Assembly: GCA_038210135.1 (NCBI GenBank)
Contig: JBBQWZ010000030.1
Coordinates: forward strand, 18,712 to 82,711
Direction of reading: 5' to 3'
Source: JBBQWZ01 sp038210135
GTDB taxonomy: Bacteria > Acidobacteriota > Terriglobia > Bryobacterales > Bryobacteraceae
Length of the DNA stretch: 64,000 nt
Under the pieces are notes generated by a model, which was given only the letters and a program-made list of their open reading frames with translations, did no database searches and had not been told where the DNA came from. Both the position numbers and the translations under genes were made by a program. Below, one piece after another: positions 1 through 7,702 of the stretch. Each line of letters begins with the position of its first letter. Position 1 is the stretch's first letter.

Positions 1-698
1 GACAGGTTCGAAGGCTGTTCATCGGCATGAATCGTTCTGTCTTCGAGGATGTAGTCCGCTTCGGCTTTCGACAAATTGGGATGTTCCGAAGGGACGCGAT
101 ACACCAGCCGCCACGCGAACACCCATAGGATTCCGAGGGCGCTAGGAACGATAAAGGCCATCTGCCAGCCGAACGTCGTGGTGATCAACACGAGAAGCGG
201 CGGCGCGATCATGGAGCCAAGGGTCGCTCCTCCATTGAAGATGCCGGCGGCGAAGGCTCGCTCTTTCGGCGGGAACCATTGCGAGACCACTTTCATCCCG
301 CCCGAGTAATTGGCGCATTCGCCGGTTCCCAGCCAGAAGCGAAGACTGGCGAATTGCCACTTCGATTGCGCCAGCGCATGCAGTCCGTTACCAATGGACC
401 ACCACACGACCGCGAGCGAAAGGACCAGCCGGACTCCGAATCGATCCGCGAGCCACCCCATCGGAAGCTCGCCCAGCAGCAGGCCGAACGTGAAGCCGGC
501 GACGATTTGCCCGTAGTCGGTGGCTGTCAGATGGAACTTCTCGCGCAGGATCGGCGCGACGACCGACAGAGCTTGTCGATCGACAAAGTTGATGACCGTA
601 ATGGTCAATAGCAGTCCCAGAATCCACCACCGCACCTGCCGGTGAACGGGGAGGTCGTGAAGCGTATTGTTCGAGTTCGAAAGTGGCTGAGCGAGCAT
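1..698 (-). CDS. MFS transporter, anion:cation symporter (hexuronate/sugar-acid) type, 3' end cut off
   Basis: The first 232 codons of a major facilitator transporter are present; the rest lies beyond base 1. The ATG is at 696-698. A first membrane helix (about residues 24-41) runs into the motif VDRQALSVVAPILREKF, which is typical of ExuT-like anion:cation symporters. The loop 2-3 MFS signature GWLADRFG follows, and then RFWLGTGECAN and QWFPPKERAFAAGIFNGG, also characteristic of that family. It probably imports an organic acid such as a sugar acid with a cation across the inner membrane; the substrate cannot be read from the sequence. It is divergent from the GlcD-like oxidase at 867, with 168 bases between them, which fits uptake and oxidation of a hydroxy or sugar acid under shared control. 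Confidence 0.88.
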   Translation of the reverse strand, partial: MLAQPLSNSNNTLHDLPVHRQVRWWILGLLLTITVINFVDRQALSVVAPILREKFHLTATDYGQIVAGFTFGLLLGELPMGWLADRFGVRLVLSLAVVWWSIGNGLHALAQSKWQFASLRFWLGTGECANYSGGMKVVSQWFPPKERAFAAGIFNGGATLGSMIAPPLLVLITTTFGWQMAFIVPSALGILWVFAWRLVYRVPSEHPNLSKAEADYILEDRTIHADEQPSNL

Positions 699-866
699 CA
701 CGGTTCGAAACGGCGACGGATGAAGTGATTACTTTACTGTCAGATACCCACGCCGAACAACTTCAATGACGAGAGCGGGAGATCTGGCCCGAAATATGTG
801 ATATATCTGTACGAGAACAATTGAAGCACGGAACACCTGCTTTGTCACGGCAGAAACTGAGCCATC

Positions 867-2264
867 TTGGGTGTAGGCATTCTCACGATCGCGAATCGGG
901 CGGATGAGGGCGAATTGAGAACGGAATACGAAGACGCCTCGGGCTATCGGGGATGGGCCGATGAGTTTTTCAGGCCGTCCTCAGAGGCCGAGATCGTGGA
1001 CATACTGGCTCGGGCTGTCGCCTCGCGGACTCCCGTGACAGTGGTCGGCGGCCTTACCGGCCTAACCGGCGGAGCAGCCGCCGCCGGCGGATGGGCGATT
1101 TCGACTGAGCGCATGACGGACATCGAGGTTCGGGAGGGCGCGGCGACGTGCGGTCCGGGTGCGCGCCTCAGCGACCTGCAAGCGCGGGCTCGCGCGACCG
1201 GCCAGTTCTTCGCTCCCGATCCAACGGAGTCGATGGCTTCGATCGGCGGCGCGATTTCCACCAACGCGAGCGGTTCGCGGAGTTTCCGCTACGGCTCCAC
1301 TGCGCGGCATGTTCTGGCTTTACGCGTGGCGATGCTCGACGGCAGCGTGCTTGCGGTCCGGCGCGGCGAACCTGTGAATTTCGATGTGCCCCAGCTTCCG
1401 CTTCCACGCACCACAAAAAATTCCGCCGGCTACCGCTTGCGTCCCGGCATGGACTGGATCGATTTATTCGCCGGAGCGGAAGGTACGCTGGGCGTTGTCA
1501 CCGAGGCCGAGGTTCAACTTCTGCCTTTGCCCGGAGAACTGCTGTCGGGCGTGATTTTCTTCGGCTCCGACGAAGCAGCGCTCGACGCCGTCGATATGTG
1601 GCGCCCGGTTCCAGGGCTCCGCATGCTCGAGTATTGCGATCGTGCGTCGTTGCACCTGGTCGGAGTGCGGCAGGAGGCAGCGGTGCTGATCGAGCAGGAA
1701 CTGTCGGACGACGAGAGCCTGGATCGCTGGCAGAGAAGGCTTGAGGAGAGCGGCGCGCGCATTGCCGATTCCTGGATCGCCGCTTCTGAGGCGGACCGCG
1801 AACGCTTCCGGCTTTTCCGGCATTCGCTACCCGAGACCGTACACTCGACCATCCGCCGCAACGGCTTCATGAAAGTCGGGTCGGACTATGCGGTTCCGGT
1901 CGAGCGGAATCGCGACATGCTCGCCCACTACCGGCGCCGTATGGAAGAATGCCTTCCTGGCCTGTACGTGATTTACGGGCACATTGGCGACGGGCACGTC
2001 CATGTCAATTCCATGCCGCGGACCCAGCGTCAGTACGAATTGGCGCAGGAATTGATGGTCGAATTCGCGGAGAAGGCCGTCAGCCTCGGCGGAACCGTCT
2101 CGGCGGAGCACGGCCTTGGAAAGCGCAAGGCACATCTCCTGCATCTTCTCTATTCCGAAAGAGAACTCGAAGCGATGGGCGATGTCAAGAGCCGCATCGA
2201 TCCGCACTGGCTGTTAGGCCCGGGAACCCTATTCGCGCATCAGCCTGTGGCAACCCGGGCCTGA
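867..2264 (+). CDS. FAD-linked oxidase, GlcD / D-2-hydroxyacid dehydrogenase family
   Basis: Flavoprotein of about 465 residues, the usual length for GlcD or D-lactate dehydrogenase-like enzymes that oxidise a 2-hydroxyacid to the 2-oxoacid. The N-terminal FAD-binding (PCMH) half shows VVGGLTGLTGG, ISTNASGSRSFRYGS, TKNSAGY and AGAEGTLGVVTEA. The C-terminal half has the FAD-oxidase C signatures YGHIGDGHVHVN and SAEHGLGKRK, whose histidines and glutamate form the usual metal and substrate site. A stop codon lies at 858-860 and no ATG precedes the conserved region, so TTG 867 is the first usable start. No clear Shine-Dalgarno sequence supports it, and TTG 915 is an alternative. The glycolate, D-lactate or sugar-acid substrate is unresolved. 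The divergent transporter and nearby GntR gene suggest a catabolic role. Confidence 0.88.
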   Translation: MGVGILTIANRADEGELRTEYEDASGYRGWADEFFRPSSEAEIVDILARAVASRTPVTVVGGLTGLTGGAAAAGGWAISTERMTDIEVREGAATCGPGARLSDLQARARATGQFFAPDPTESMASIGGAISTNASGSRSFRYGSTARHVLALRVAMLDGSVLAVRRGEPVNFDVPQLPLPRTTKNSAGYRLRPGMDWIDLFAGAEGTLGVVTEAEVQLLPLPGELLSGVIFFGSDEAALDAVDMWRPVPGLRMLEYCDRASLHLVGVRQEAAVLIEQELSDDESLDRWQRRLEESGARIADSWIAASEADRERFRLFRHSLPETVHSTIRRNGFMKVGSDYAVPVERNRDMLAHYRRRMEECLPGLYVIYGHIGDGHVHVNSMPRTQRQYELAQELMVEFAEKAVSLGGTVSAEHGLGKRKAHLLHLLYSERELEAMGDVKSRIDPHWLLGPGTLFAHQPVATRA

Positions 2265-2303
2265 GCCCGAATGAGGATTCGTCGCCGTTACGCGCAATGC
2301 GAG

Positions 2304-2372
2304 TCAGCTTATGCGTCGTAGCCGGTTCAGTGGATGGTGTAAATTTTCGAGAGCCTGGCAGAGGCGTTCGTC
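2304..2372 (-). pseudogene. Remnant of a GntR-family regulator (FCD domain fragment)
   Basis: On the minus strand, in one open frame ending in TGA at 2304-2306, the peptide DERLCQALENLHHPLNRLRR can be read. It closely matches residues NERLCQALENLQHQLSLLRR of the intact GntR regulator at 6839-7588. Nothing else of the regulator survives here: upstream is unrelated sequence and the C-terminal 70 residues are missing. It lies 40 bases behind the intact GlcD gene, convergent with it. In the second copy of the locus a GlcD remnant lies directly behind the intact GntR gene. This is a decayed duplicate. Confidence 0.75.
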
Positions 2373-2408
2373 CCGAACACGGACGGGCAGGCCGCACTTC
2401 AATTTCGT

Positions 2409-2432
2409 GCACAGGCCGGAGGCCCATGCCAC
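2409..2432. repeat. Dispersed intergenic repeat A, copy 1
   Basis: Copy of a short repeat beginning GCACAGGCCGGAGGCC and ending ATGCCAC. The core AGGCC-GGA-GGCCT can fold into a small hairpin; this copy has CC where the others have CT, which weakens the last pair. Other copies are at 40216, 42827, 43662 and 43693. This one sits in the remnant zone between GlcD and the TPR gene. Confidence 0.75.
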
Positions 2433-2486
2433 ACTCGTTCCTACTTTTCGGGATGGAAAGCAACTTGCAGCCGGATGCCTTTCGGC

Positions 2487-2786
2487 GCGCATGTACATAT
2501 CCCGCAGCTCGTTAATGTCATCGAGGGTGCCAGAGTCCGCGAGGCCGCCCACGTTATTGTTCGCGAGAAACGCCTGCGTAGTGGATGTGGTGTGGAGGAA
2601 GTCCAAGCCCGTCTGAGTGGTTCCTACGCCCGCGATGCCGGCGAAGATTTTGTCGAACAGCGGTGCGCGTCCGCCGGTCTGCGTGACCCCGAAGGCGTCG
2701 AGATGACCGCCCTCGAATGGGGCGCGCTGACGGACGTCCATCTCGAAGTCGCCTCTCATTCGCGGCCGTTCGCGGCCGCCGGACAC
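2487..2786 (-). pseudogene. Fragment of an Oar-like TonB-dependent receptor
   Basis: An open minus-strand stretch encodes RGDFEMDVRQRAPF, then APLFDKIFAG, GLDFLHTTSTTQAFLANNNV and GGLADS. From family knowledge this run resembles an internal segment of acidobacterial TonB-dependent receptors with a carboxypeptidase-regulatory N-terminus (block with ...LDFL...TQ.FLANNNVGG.AD). It is about 100 codons long, whereas the family has over 1000, and there is no signal peptide, plug or barrel end. The intact receptor at 9708-13082 is of a different subtype without this block, so this is not simply a copy of it. The identification is from memory of the motif, so moderate confidence. Confidence 0.5.
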
Positions 2787-2810
2787 TAACCCGGCTTTGA
2801 GTTCGCCTTC

Positions 2811-5030
2811 CTATTTGACTTCCTCGACGAAGGCCGTGCCGGGCGGTTCGGTGGGTATTGGCTTGAATGAGTTTCCGGACTGAAGATCCTGTTGGTCCTC
2901 GATGGTGCGGATCCAGGCGGCGAAGGTCACGCGGAGCGACTTTGAAACGGCTTGGACTTCGCGCGTGATCTGGATGAAGGTCTCAAGCGCGCCAATGGCT
3001 CCCATCGGATTCAGGCTGCCGGCGATTCCATACGCGGCGTTCGCGATGTCGTAGCCGAGCTTGACCTTTTCGTAGCCGGTCATTCCCTCTGCTCCGAGCT
3101 TGGATACTTCGAGACCCGGGTAGCGGACGAACAGGCGGGTGTAGTTGTTGCCGAATCTACGGCCGGCGGGTCCGTCGGAGGGCGGGAATGCGGGCAGGTA
3201 GATCGGGGAGAGGGTCAACTCCTCTTTGGCAAGCTTCAAGAGGAGATGGCCGTTCTTGGTTTCGACGCTGCGGATTTCGGATTGGAGAATGGTGATCGAT
3301 TCGAAGGTCTGCGCGCGCTCCGAGTACGGATCGATAACGAGGTCGCCGAGTCCATCTTCACCGGCTTGCTTGGCGGGCGCGATCGGCTTGGCGTGCTTGT
3401 CGTAGGAAGAGAGGATGACGAGCCGGAGTCCGTCGCGGGTCAGTTCGCATTTGACCGCGTGATCCTTCTTTTTGCCGCGCAACTGGGCGTAGAAAGCGAC
3501 GGGGAAGTTCTGCGTCGCGACCGCGTCGAAGGACCGCATCGCGGACCGGCCGTCATTGGCCTGCAGGAAAACGAGGCCCATCAGTTGGTTGGCTTCGGCG
3601 CCGAGCGGAAATAGGATTAGCGCCGCCGCGAGATGCTCGCCCACTTCCGCGAGTTGTTGCTGCGCGTATCCGAACGGCACCGTGAAACCGCCGACCATGC
3701 GGACCTTGTGTTTCTGGGCCATTTTGGCGCGTTCCTTGGCGCGGCGCTTGTATTGAGAAGCGCGATCTTCAAGGCCGTTGAAGGTCAGGTTCATGGCACG
3801 GTTGAACAGGTCGGAGAGGATCTCGGTCGCGCGTTCCACCTCCTCGTCGTATTTGGTGCGCTTCAATTCGAGGGTCTCGATGTGTAGATCGGCTTCCTGC
3901 TGGCCGAAGGGATCGACTTCGAACTTGCGGTAGAGGAGGAAATGCTCGCGCGCCTTTTCGACGTCGCCCGCCGCTTCATATAACAGGGCCAGCTTCCACT
4001 CGGTGGGCGAGAAATCAGGAGCGATCTGCGCGGCCTTGGTCAGGTCGTCGAGCGCGCTGTCGTAGCGCCGCGCTTCCAAGGCCCGGATCGCCGATGCCGA
4101 AAGGCTGCGGACGTTGGTGCCAGCGGGGCCGGGCAACGTGGCCAGCGCATTGAGCCTTTCGATTCTCAGTCGGACGCGCCAGGCGTCGTTGGCGTTCGGC
4201 GCCGCGACCAGATAGCGTCCCAGGAGTTGGGCCGCTTCGGCGGGCCGATCGTTGTCTTCGGCGCAATTCGCGAGGTTGAAGAGGACCGACGGAGTTTGCG
4301 CGATCGGAGCACCGAGCGCGCTCAGCGACTGGCACAGGTTGACGCTGCGTTGCGCCTTACGGGGATCGGTGGAGGCGGAGGAGATGTTGCTTCGCGAGGC
4401 GGCTCCGGCGTCGGATTGCTGGCGCAGGGCGGTGGGCGTTTCGTCCACCGAGGTCTCGAAACCGATGCTTTCGATCAGCTGGTTGACCTTGTTGACGCGG
4501 TCTCGGTCTTCGTTTTTCAAAGCGGAGGATTGTTCGCCGGTGACGAGCGAGCTGCGGAGTTGGCGCAGCCTGAGCTTTCGCTTGGGATCCGCGCTCGCCA
4601 TGACGGCTTGATCGAGGTGGCCGAGCGCGGCAGCGGTATCTCCCAGGCGGCGGTAACAGAGCGCGAGATTGTGCGAGAACGCCGAACTAGCTCCGCCTTG
4701 GGTCACAGCGGTTTCGAGCAGGTCGGCGGCTTGGCGGAAGCTGCCCTTATCGTAGAGGAGCCGAGCCTGATGGAGAGCCTCTTTCACGCGCTTGCGGATC
4801 TCGGCGTCGATCCGTTTGATGGCTTCGGTGGAATCCTTGGTTTCGATGAACGCCTGCGAACTTGCATAGCGGGCCCGGGCGGCTTGGAGATTCCCGGCTT
4901 TCTCCAGATCCTTGGCTTCTTTAACGAAAGCCTTGGCTTGCAGATCCAGAGCCTTCTTTTCAGCCCTTTCCTGATCGTCCGCCCAAACCGGCGCGATAAT
5001 CAACAGGAGCAATCCACAGGTCCAGCGCAT
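2811..5030 (-). CDS. Secreted tetratricopeptide-repeat protein
   Basis: A 739-residue protein with a Sec signal peptide (MRWTCGLLLLIIAPVWA) followed by alternating helical repeats. TPR-like units are visible at residues about 27-60, 90-160 (AFSHNLALCYRRLGDTAAAL), 260-290, 315-370 (WKLALLYEAAGDVEKAREHF) and 455-500. After about residue 520 the protein becomes beta-rich (KCELTRDGLRLVILSSYD, ITILQSEIRSVETKNGHLLL), reminiscent of a PH-like or cap domain, and ends in a helical tail. ATG 5030 is preceded by a good Shine-Dalgarno sequence (AGAGGA, six bases away). It is probably a periplasmic scaffold; no enzyme motif is seen and the partner is unknown. It is monocistronic, facing the remnant zone at 2265-2810. 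Confidence 0.85.
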   Translation of the reverse strand: MRWTCGLLLLIIAPVWADDQERAEKKALDLQAKAFVKEAKDLEKAGNLQAARARYASSQAFIETKDSTEAIKRIDAEIRKRVKEALHQARLLYDKGSFRQAADLLETAVTQGGASSAFSHNLALCYRRLGDTAAALGHLDQAVMASADPKRKLRLRQLRSSLVTGEQSSALKNEDRDRVNKVNQLIESIGFETSVDETPTALRQQSDAGAASRSNISSASTDPRKAQRSVNLCQSLSALGAPIAQTPSVLFNLANCAEDNDRPAEAAQLLGRYLVAAPNANDAWRVRLRIERLNALATLPGPAGTNVRSLSASAIRALEARRYDSALDDLTKAAQIAPDFSPTEWKLALLYEAAGDVEKAREHFLLYRKFEVDPFGQQEADLHIETLELKRTKYDEEVERATEILSDLFNRAMNLTFNGLEDRASQYKRRAKERAKMAQKHKVRMVGGFTVPFGYAQQQLAEVGEHLAAALILFPLGAEANQLMGLVFLQANDGRSAMRSFDAVATQNFPVAFYAQLRGKKKDHAVKCELTRDGLRLVILSSYDKHAKPIAPAKQAGEDGLGDLVIDPYSERAQTFESITILQSEIRSVETKNGHLLLKLAKEELTLSPIYLPAFPPSDGPAGRRFGNNYTRLFVRYPGLEVSKLGAEGMTGYEKVKLGYDIANAAYGIAGSLNPMGAIGALETFIQITREVQAVSKSLRVTFAAWIRTIEDQQDLQSGNSFKPIPTEPPGTAFVEEVK

Positions 5031-5547
5031 ACCGGTCCTCTTTCGTTCGTCCGTTCAGGGCCTTCGGCTAATCCTGACATGAGGTGACGCGAGAACGGTC
5101 CGCGAAAGAGCTCATGCGTTTTTCAGGAAGCTTTCCGAACGAGGCTGCACTCCCCCGCACCGATTCATTTGCTTGCGTTTACTAGGCGGCTTCGGTCCGA
5201 GGCTTTGCTGGCCGCGGAGTAGCTTACAGGTGTGCGGGATTTGAGGACTGTGACGAGGTGTGGAGGAAGTCCGGCGGTTTCTCGATCGTGTGCGGGCTCG
5301 GGAGCTCGACCTTCGTGAGCGGGCGCAATCGGACTGCAGGCACGAGGTTTCCGGCGTTTCCGCCGGCTAGGTGCTTTGGATCGTCGACGGGATCTTTGCG
5401 CCGTGCCGCGTGATGGTGCCGAGCGAGTACCATCAAGGATGGCAGACATCTTGCTAGGCGTTCTGCGAGTCCCAGAAATCGGCGTCTCGCCATCCGCCAA
5501 CGGTTCAACGCTTACCACGACAAGGGCGCTTGAAGAAATGTGTACTT
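5031..5547. other. Intergenic stretch without a recognised gene
   Basis: About 500 bases separate the divergent TPR and nitroreductase genes. A minus-strand open frame (5224-5508) reads MNRWRMARRRFLGLAERLA and then low-complexity, proline- and arginine-rich sequence; it has no family resemblance, no signal peptide that holds up and no Shine-Dalgarno sequence. It may be a decayed gene end, but nothing supports a call. The promoters of both flanking genes should lie here. Confidence 0.5.
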
Positions 5548-6684
5548 ATGGACATGGACCGAGGTAAGTTTATCCTCCGCAGTGGCGCATTGGCGGTGCT
5601 CGCCTCGGTGCCGATGTTGAGATGGTCGTTCGGCCTTCCTGCGGAAGCACACCCGGCACAAGCGGACGACGACGCTTCGCTGCTGGCAAAACTGGGGCGT
5701 CCAGCGATAGAGATCTTAACTTTAGCTGGCCGTGCTCCGAGCGGTCACAACACCCAGCCCTGGACGGTGCGGGTTGTAGGGAGGGAACACTGGATCCTAG
5801 GTATTGATTGGTCTCGCCGCCTCGCGGCCGTTGACCCTACGGCACGGGAAACGCTGCTTTCGCTCGGGGCCTTCCTCGAAAATCTTGTGATGGCCGCCGC
5901 TCATTATGGGTACGCCGTTGAGTACGATGTCATTGCACACTCGCCTGCCGACGCCGATGTCATTGATTTGCGGCTGCGCAAAACTGGTCCGTCGCCCCAA
6001 CGTCTGGATCAGATCAGACTTCGCCGGACCGTTCGCAACGGCCTGCTGACGAACGAAATTAAGTCAACTGACCTTGCAATCGTCACCGGTCGCGGCGAGG
6101 AGTTTCACTATTTTCCGAGAGGCACGGCAGCGGCGAAGTATCTTTCGGAAGGTACCGTGGAGGCGAACCGCCAGCAGGCGTTTCGCGATCCAGCCGCCGA
6201 GGAACTCGCTAACTGGATTCGCTGGTCCTCAGCGGATGCTGCGAGATATAAGAATGGATTGACGCCCGCCAGCATGGAAATCGAGGGGCTCGCCGGATGG
6301 TATGTGAGCCATTTCTATGATCGGGCTTCCGTTTTGTCGAAGTCCTTCCGCGACACCACAATCAAGCAAGTGATCGAAAGGGTCGGACAAAGCGGCGGCT
6401 GGCTTGTGGTGTCGAGCCCCGGAACCGCTCTGGCTACCCTGATTGAGACCGGAAGAAAAGTCGAGCGCATGTGGCTGCGGCTTCGTGACAGGGGAATCGC
6501 GATTCACCCGATGACTCAGATGCTCGAGGAAGCACCCTGGAGCGAACAGGTAACTAAGAATTTGGGAATCGATGGCGTGCCGCAGTTCCTCCTCCGGATC
6601 GGTTATATCAGTTCTTATCCGAATCCCCTGAGCGTGCGGATGCCACCCGGCTGGATCATGAAATTCGACCTCCATTTCAAGTAA
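5548..6684 (+). CDS. Acg-family nitroreductase-like FMN-binding protein
   Basis: A 378-residue protein with an N-terminal export-like segment (RGKFILRSGALAVLASVPML) and a nitroreductase fold. The phosphate-binding motif LAGRAPSGHNTQPW (about residues 52-65) is the hallmark of the Acg branch of FMN nitroreductases. A second signature, RLRDRGIAIHPMTQMLEE near residue 330, is also typical. ATG 5548 was chosen because GAAGAA lies ten bases upstream; an upstream in-frame TTG at 5530 would add six residues. Acg proteins are thought to bind or sequester flavin and often lack nitroreductase activity, so no substrate is proposed. The export signal lacks the twin arginine. The gene stands alone between the remnant zones. 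Confidence 0.8.
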   Translation: MDMDRGKFILRSGALAVLASVPMLRWSFGLPAEAHPAQADDDASLLAKLGRPAIEILTLAGRAPSGHNTQPWTVRVVGREHWILGIDWSRRLAAVDPTARETLLSLGAFLENLVMAAAHYGYAVEYDVIAHSPADADVIDLRLRKTGPSPQRLDQIRLRRTVRNGLLTNEIKSTDLAIVTGRGEEFHYFPRGTAAAKYLSEGTVEANRQQAFRDPAAEELANWIRWSSADAARYKNGLTPASMEIEGLAGWYVSHFYDRASVLSKSFRDTTIKQVIERVGQSGGWLVVSSPGTALATLIETGRKVERMWLRLRDRGIAIHPMTQMLEEAPWSEQVTKNLGIDGVPQFLLRIGYISSYPNPLSVRMPPGWIMKFDLHFK

Positions 6685-6743
6685 AGGTGAGTTTTTTAAG
6701 CTGAGGGCGGATGGAAGTGGGCTTTCCAGTGCGCGGCGCTCGA

Positions 6744-6824
6744 GGCGAAGTGGAAGCGATGAGCGACGTGAAACGGCGCGTCGATCCGAATTGGCTGTTA
6801 GGCTCGGGAACCCACTTCGCGTAG
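6744..6824 (+). pseudogene. Remnant of the C-terminus of a GlcD-like oxidase
   Basis: In one frame the plus strand reads VEAMSDVKRRVDPNWLLGSG, then THFA and a TAG stop at 6822-6824. This is the last 25 residues of the intact GlcD-like oxidase (LEAMGDVKSRIDPHWLLGPG, then TLFA) with a handful of substitutions and an earlier stop. Nothing upstream resembles the rest of the enzyme. It ends 14 bases before the convergent intact GntR gene, mirroring the arrangement at 2264-2372 where the oxidase is intact and the regulator is the remnant. Confidence 0.85.
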
Positions 6825-6838
6825 CTGACCCGCGGCGT

Positions 6839-7588
6839 CTAGTCGGCCTCGCCGGTCCGCGAAATCCGGGTGAGAGAACGCAACCCCGGTTCGGTGGACG
6901 GCTCTGCCTCGGCAAGATCGCGGGAAATGACCAGCGGCCTTGCTTCCCGGGTCGTCATGTACTGCACAAGCTGTTCGCGCGTACTGCGAATATGCGTGCG
7001 CATTAGCTCCTGGGCTTCGGCACGATCCTGCTTCGAAAGCGCTCGTAACAAAGCCGCGTGCGCGGCCGGAGCCTTGCTCGACGACAGGTCGTACGTCTTA
7101 CGCCGCAGCAGGCTTAACTGATGCTGCAGATTCTCTAGAGCCTGGCAGAGCCGCTCGTTTCCCGTGGCGGCTGCGATCGCCCCGTGAAACTGGATATCTT
7201 CCGCAATATAATTCGGCTTGTCGTCCGCCGCATGATAGCTCGCGTGACGCGCGACGCTGGCTTTCAACACGTCGATCAATTCCGGCGTGATCTTCGCAGT
7301 CAGCACCGTATGCACTTCGAGCGCTTCGCGAAAATCGTAAATGTCGGCGACTTCCTGGATCGAGAACGAGCGCAGGTACGCTCCGCGCCGGGGTTCGATG
7401 CGGATGAGGCCCTCGGCTTCAAGCCGGTTGAATGCTTCACGGATCGGTGATTTGCTGATGCCGAGCTGCTGCGCGACCGACTCCTCGGTCAGCCTTCCGC
7501 CTTCTTCGAGTTGACCGGACAGAAGGTAGCCGCGAATCTGCTTGTACGCTAACTTGGTCAGATTGTCCGGAATGCGGAGTTTCCTCAT
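6839..7588 (-). CDS. GntR-family transcriptional regulator (FadR/FCD subfamily)
   Basis: A 249-residue regulator. An N-terminal winged helix-turn-helix (about residues 8-75: LAYKQIRGYLLSGQL, LTEESVAQQLGISKSPIREA, then LIRIEPRRGAYL) is followed by an all-helical FCD ligand-binding domain (FREALEVHTVL, DIQFHGAIAAATGNERL, MRTHIRSTREQLVQYM). FCD regulators usually sense an organic acid or sugar acid and repress a nearby catabolic operon. ATG 7588 (MRKLRIPDN) fits the family length; an in-frame GTG at 7696 would add 36 poorly conserved residues. It is the last gene of the minus-strand cluster that begins with the TonB-dependent receptor, so it probably controls that operon. A remnant of a second copy is at 2304-2372. 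Confidence 0.88.
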   Translation of the reverse strand: MRKLRIPDNLTKLAYKQIRGYLLSGQLEEGGRLTEESVAQQLGISKSPIREAFNRLEAEGLIRIEPRRGAYLRSFSIQEVADIYDFREALEVHTVLTAKITPELIDVLKASVARHASYHAADDKPNYIAEDIQFHGAIAAATGNERLCQALENLQHQLSLLRRKTYDLSSSKAPAAHAALLRALSKQDRAEAQELMRTHIRSTREQLVQYMTTREARPLVISRDLAEAEPSTEPGLRSLTRISRTGEAD

Positions 7589-7702
7589 CGTCTCCAGTGT
7601 CCCTCGCGCGTGTACGATTCGCGTTTCATCGTTCTGGTCGGGTGTGCCATTTTCTAAATTAGCGAACCGCGAATCCTCCATCCGGCACAAGCGCACGGTC
7701 GT

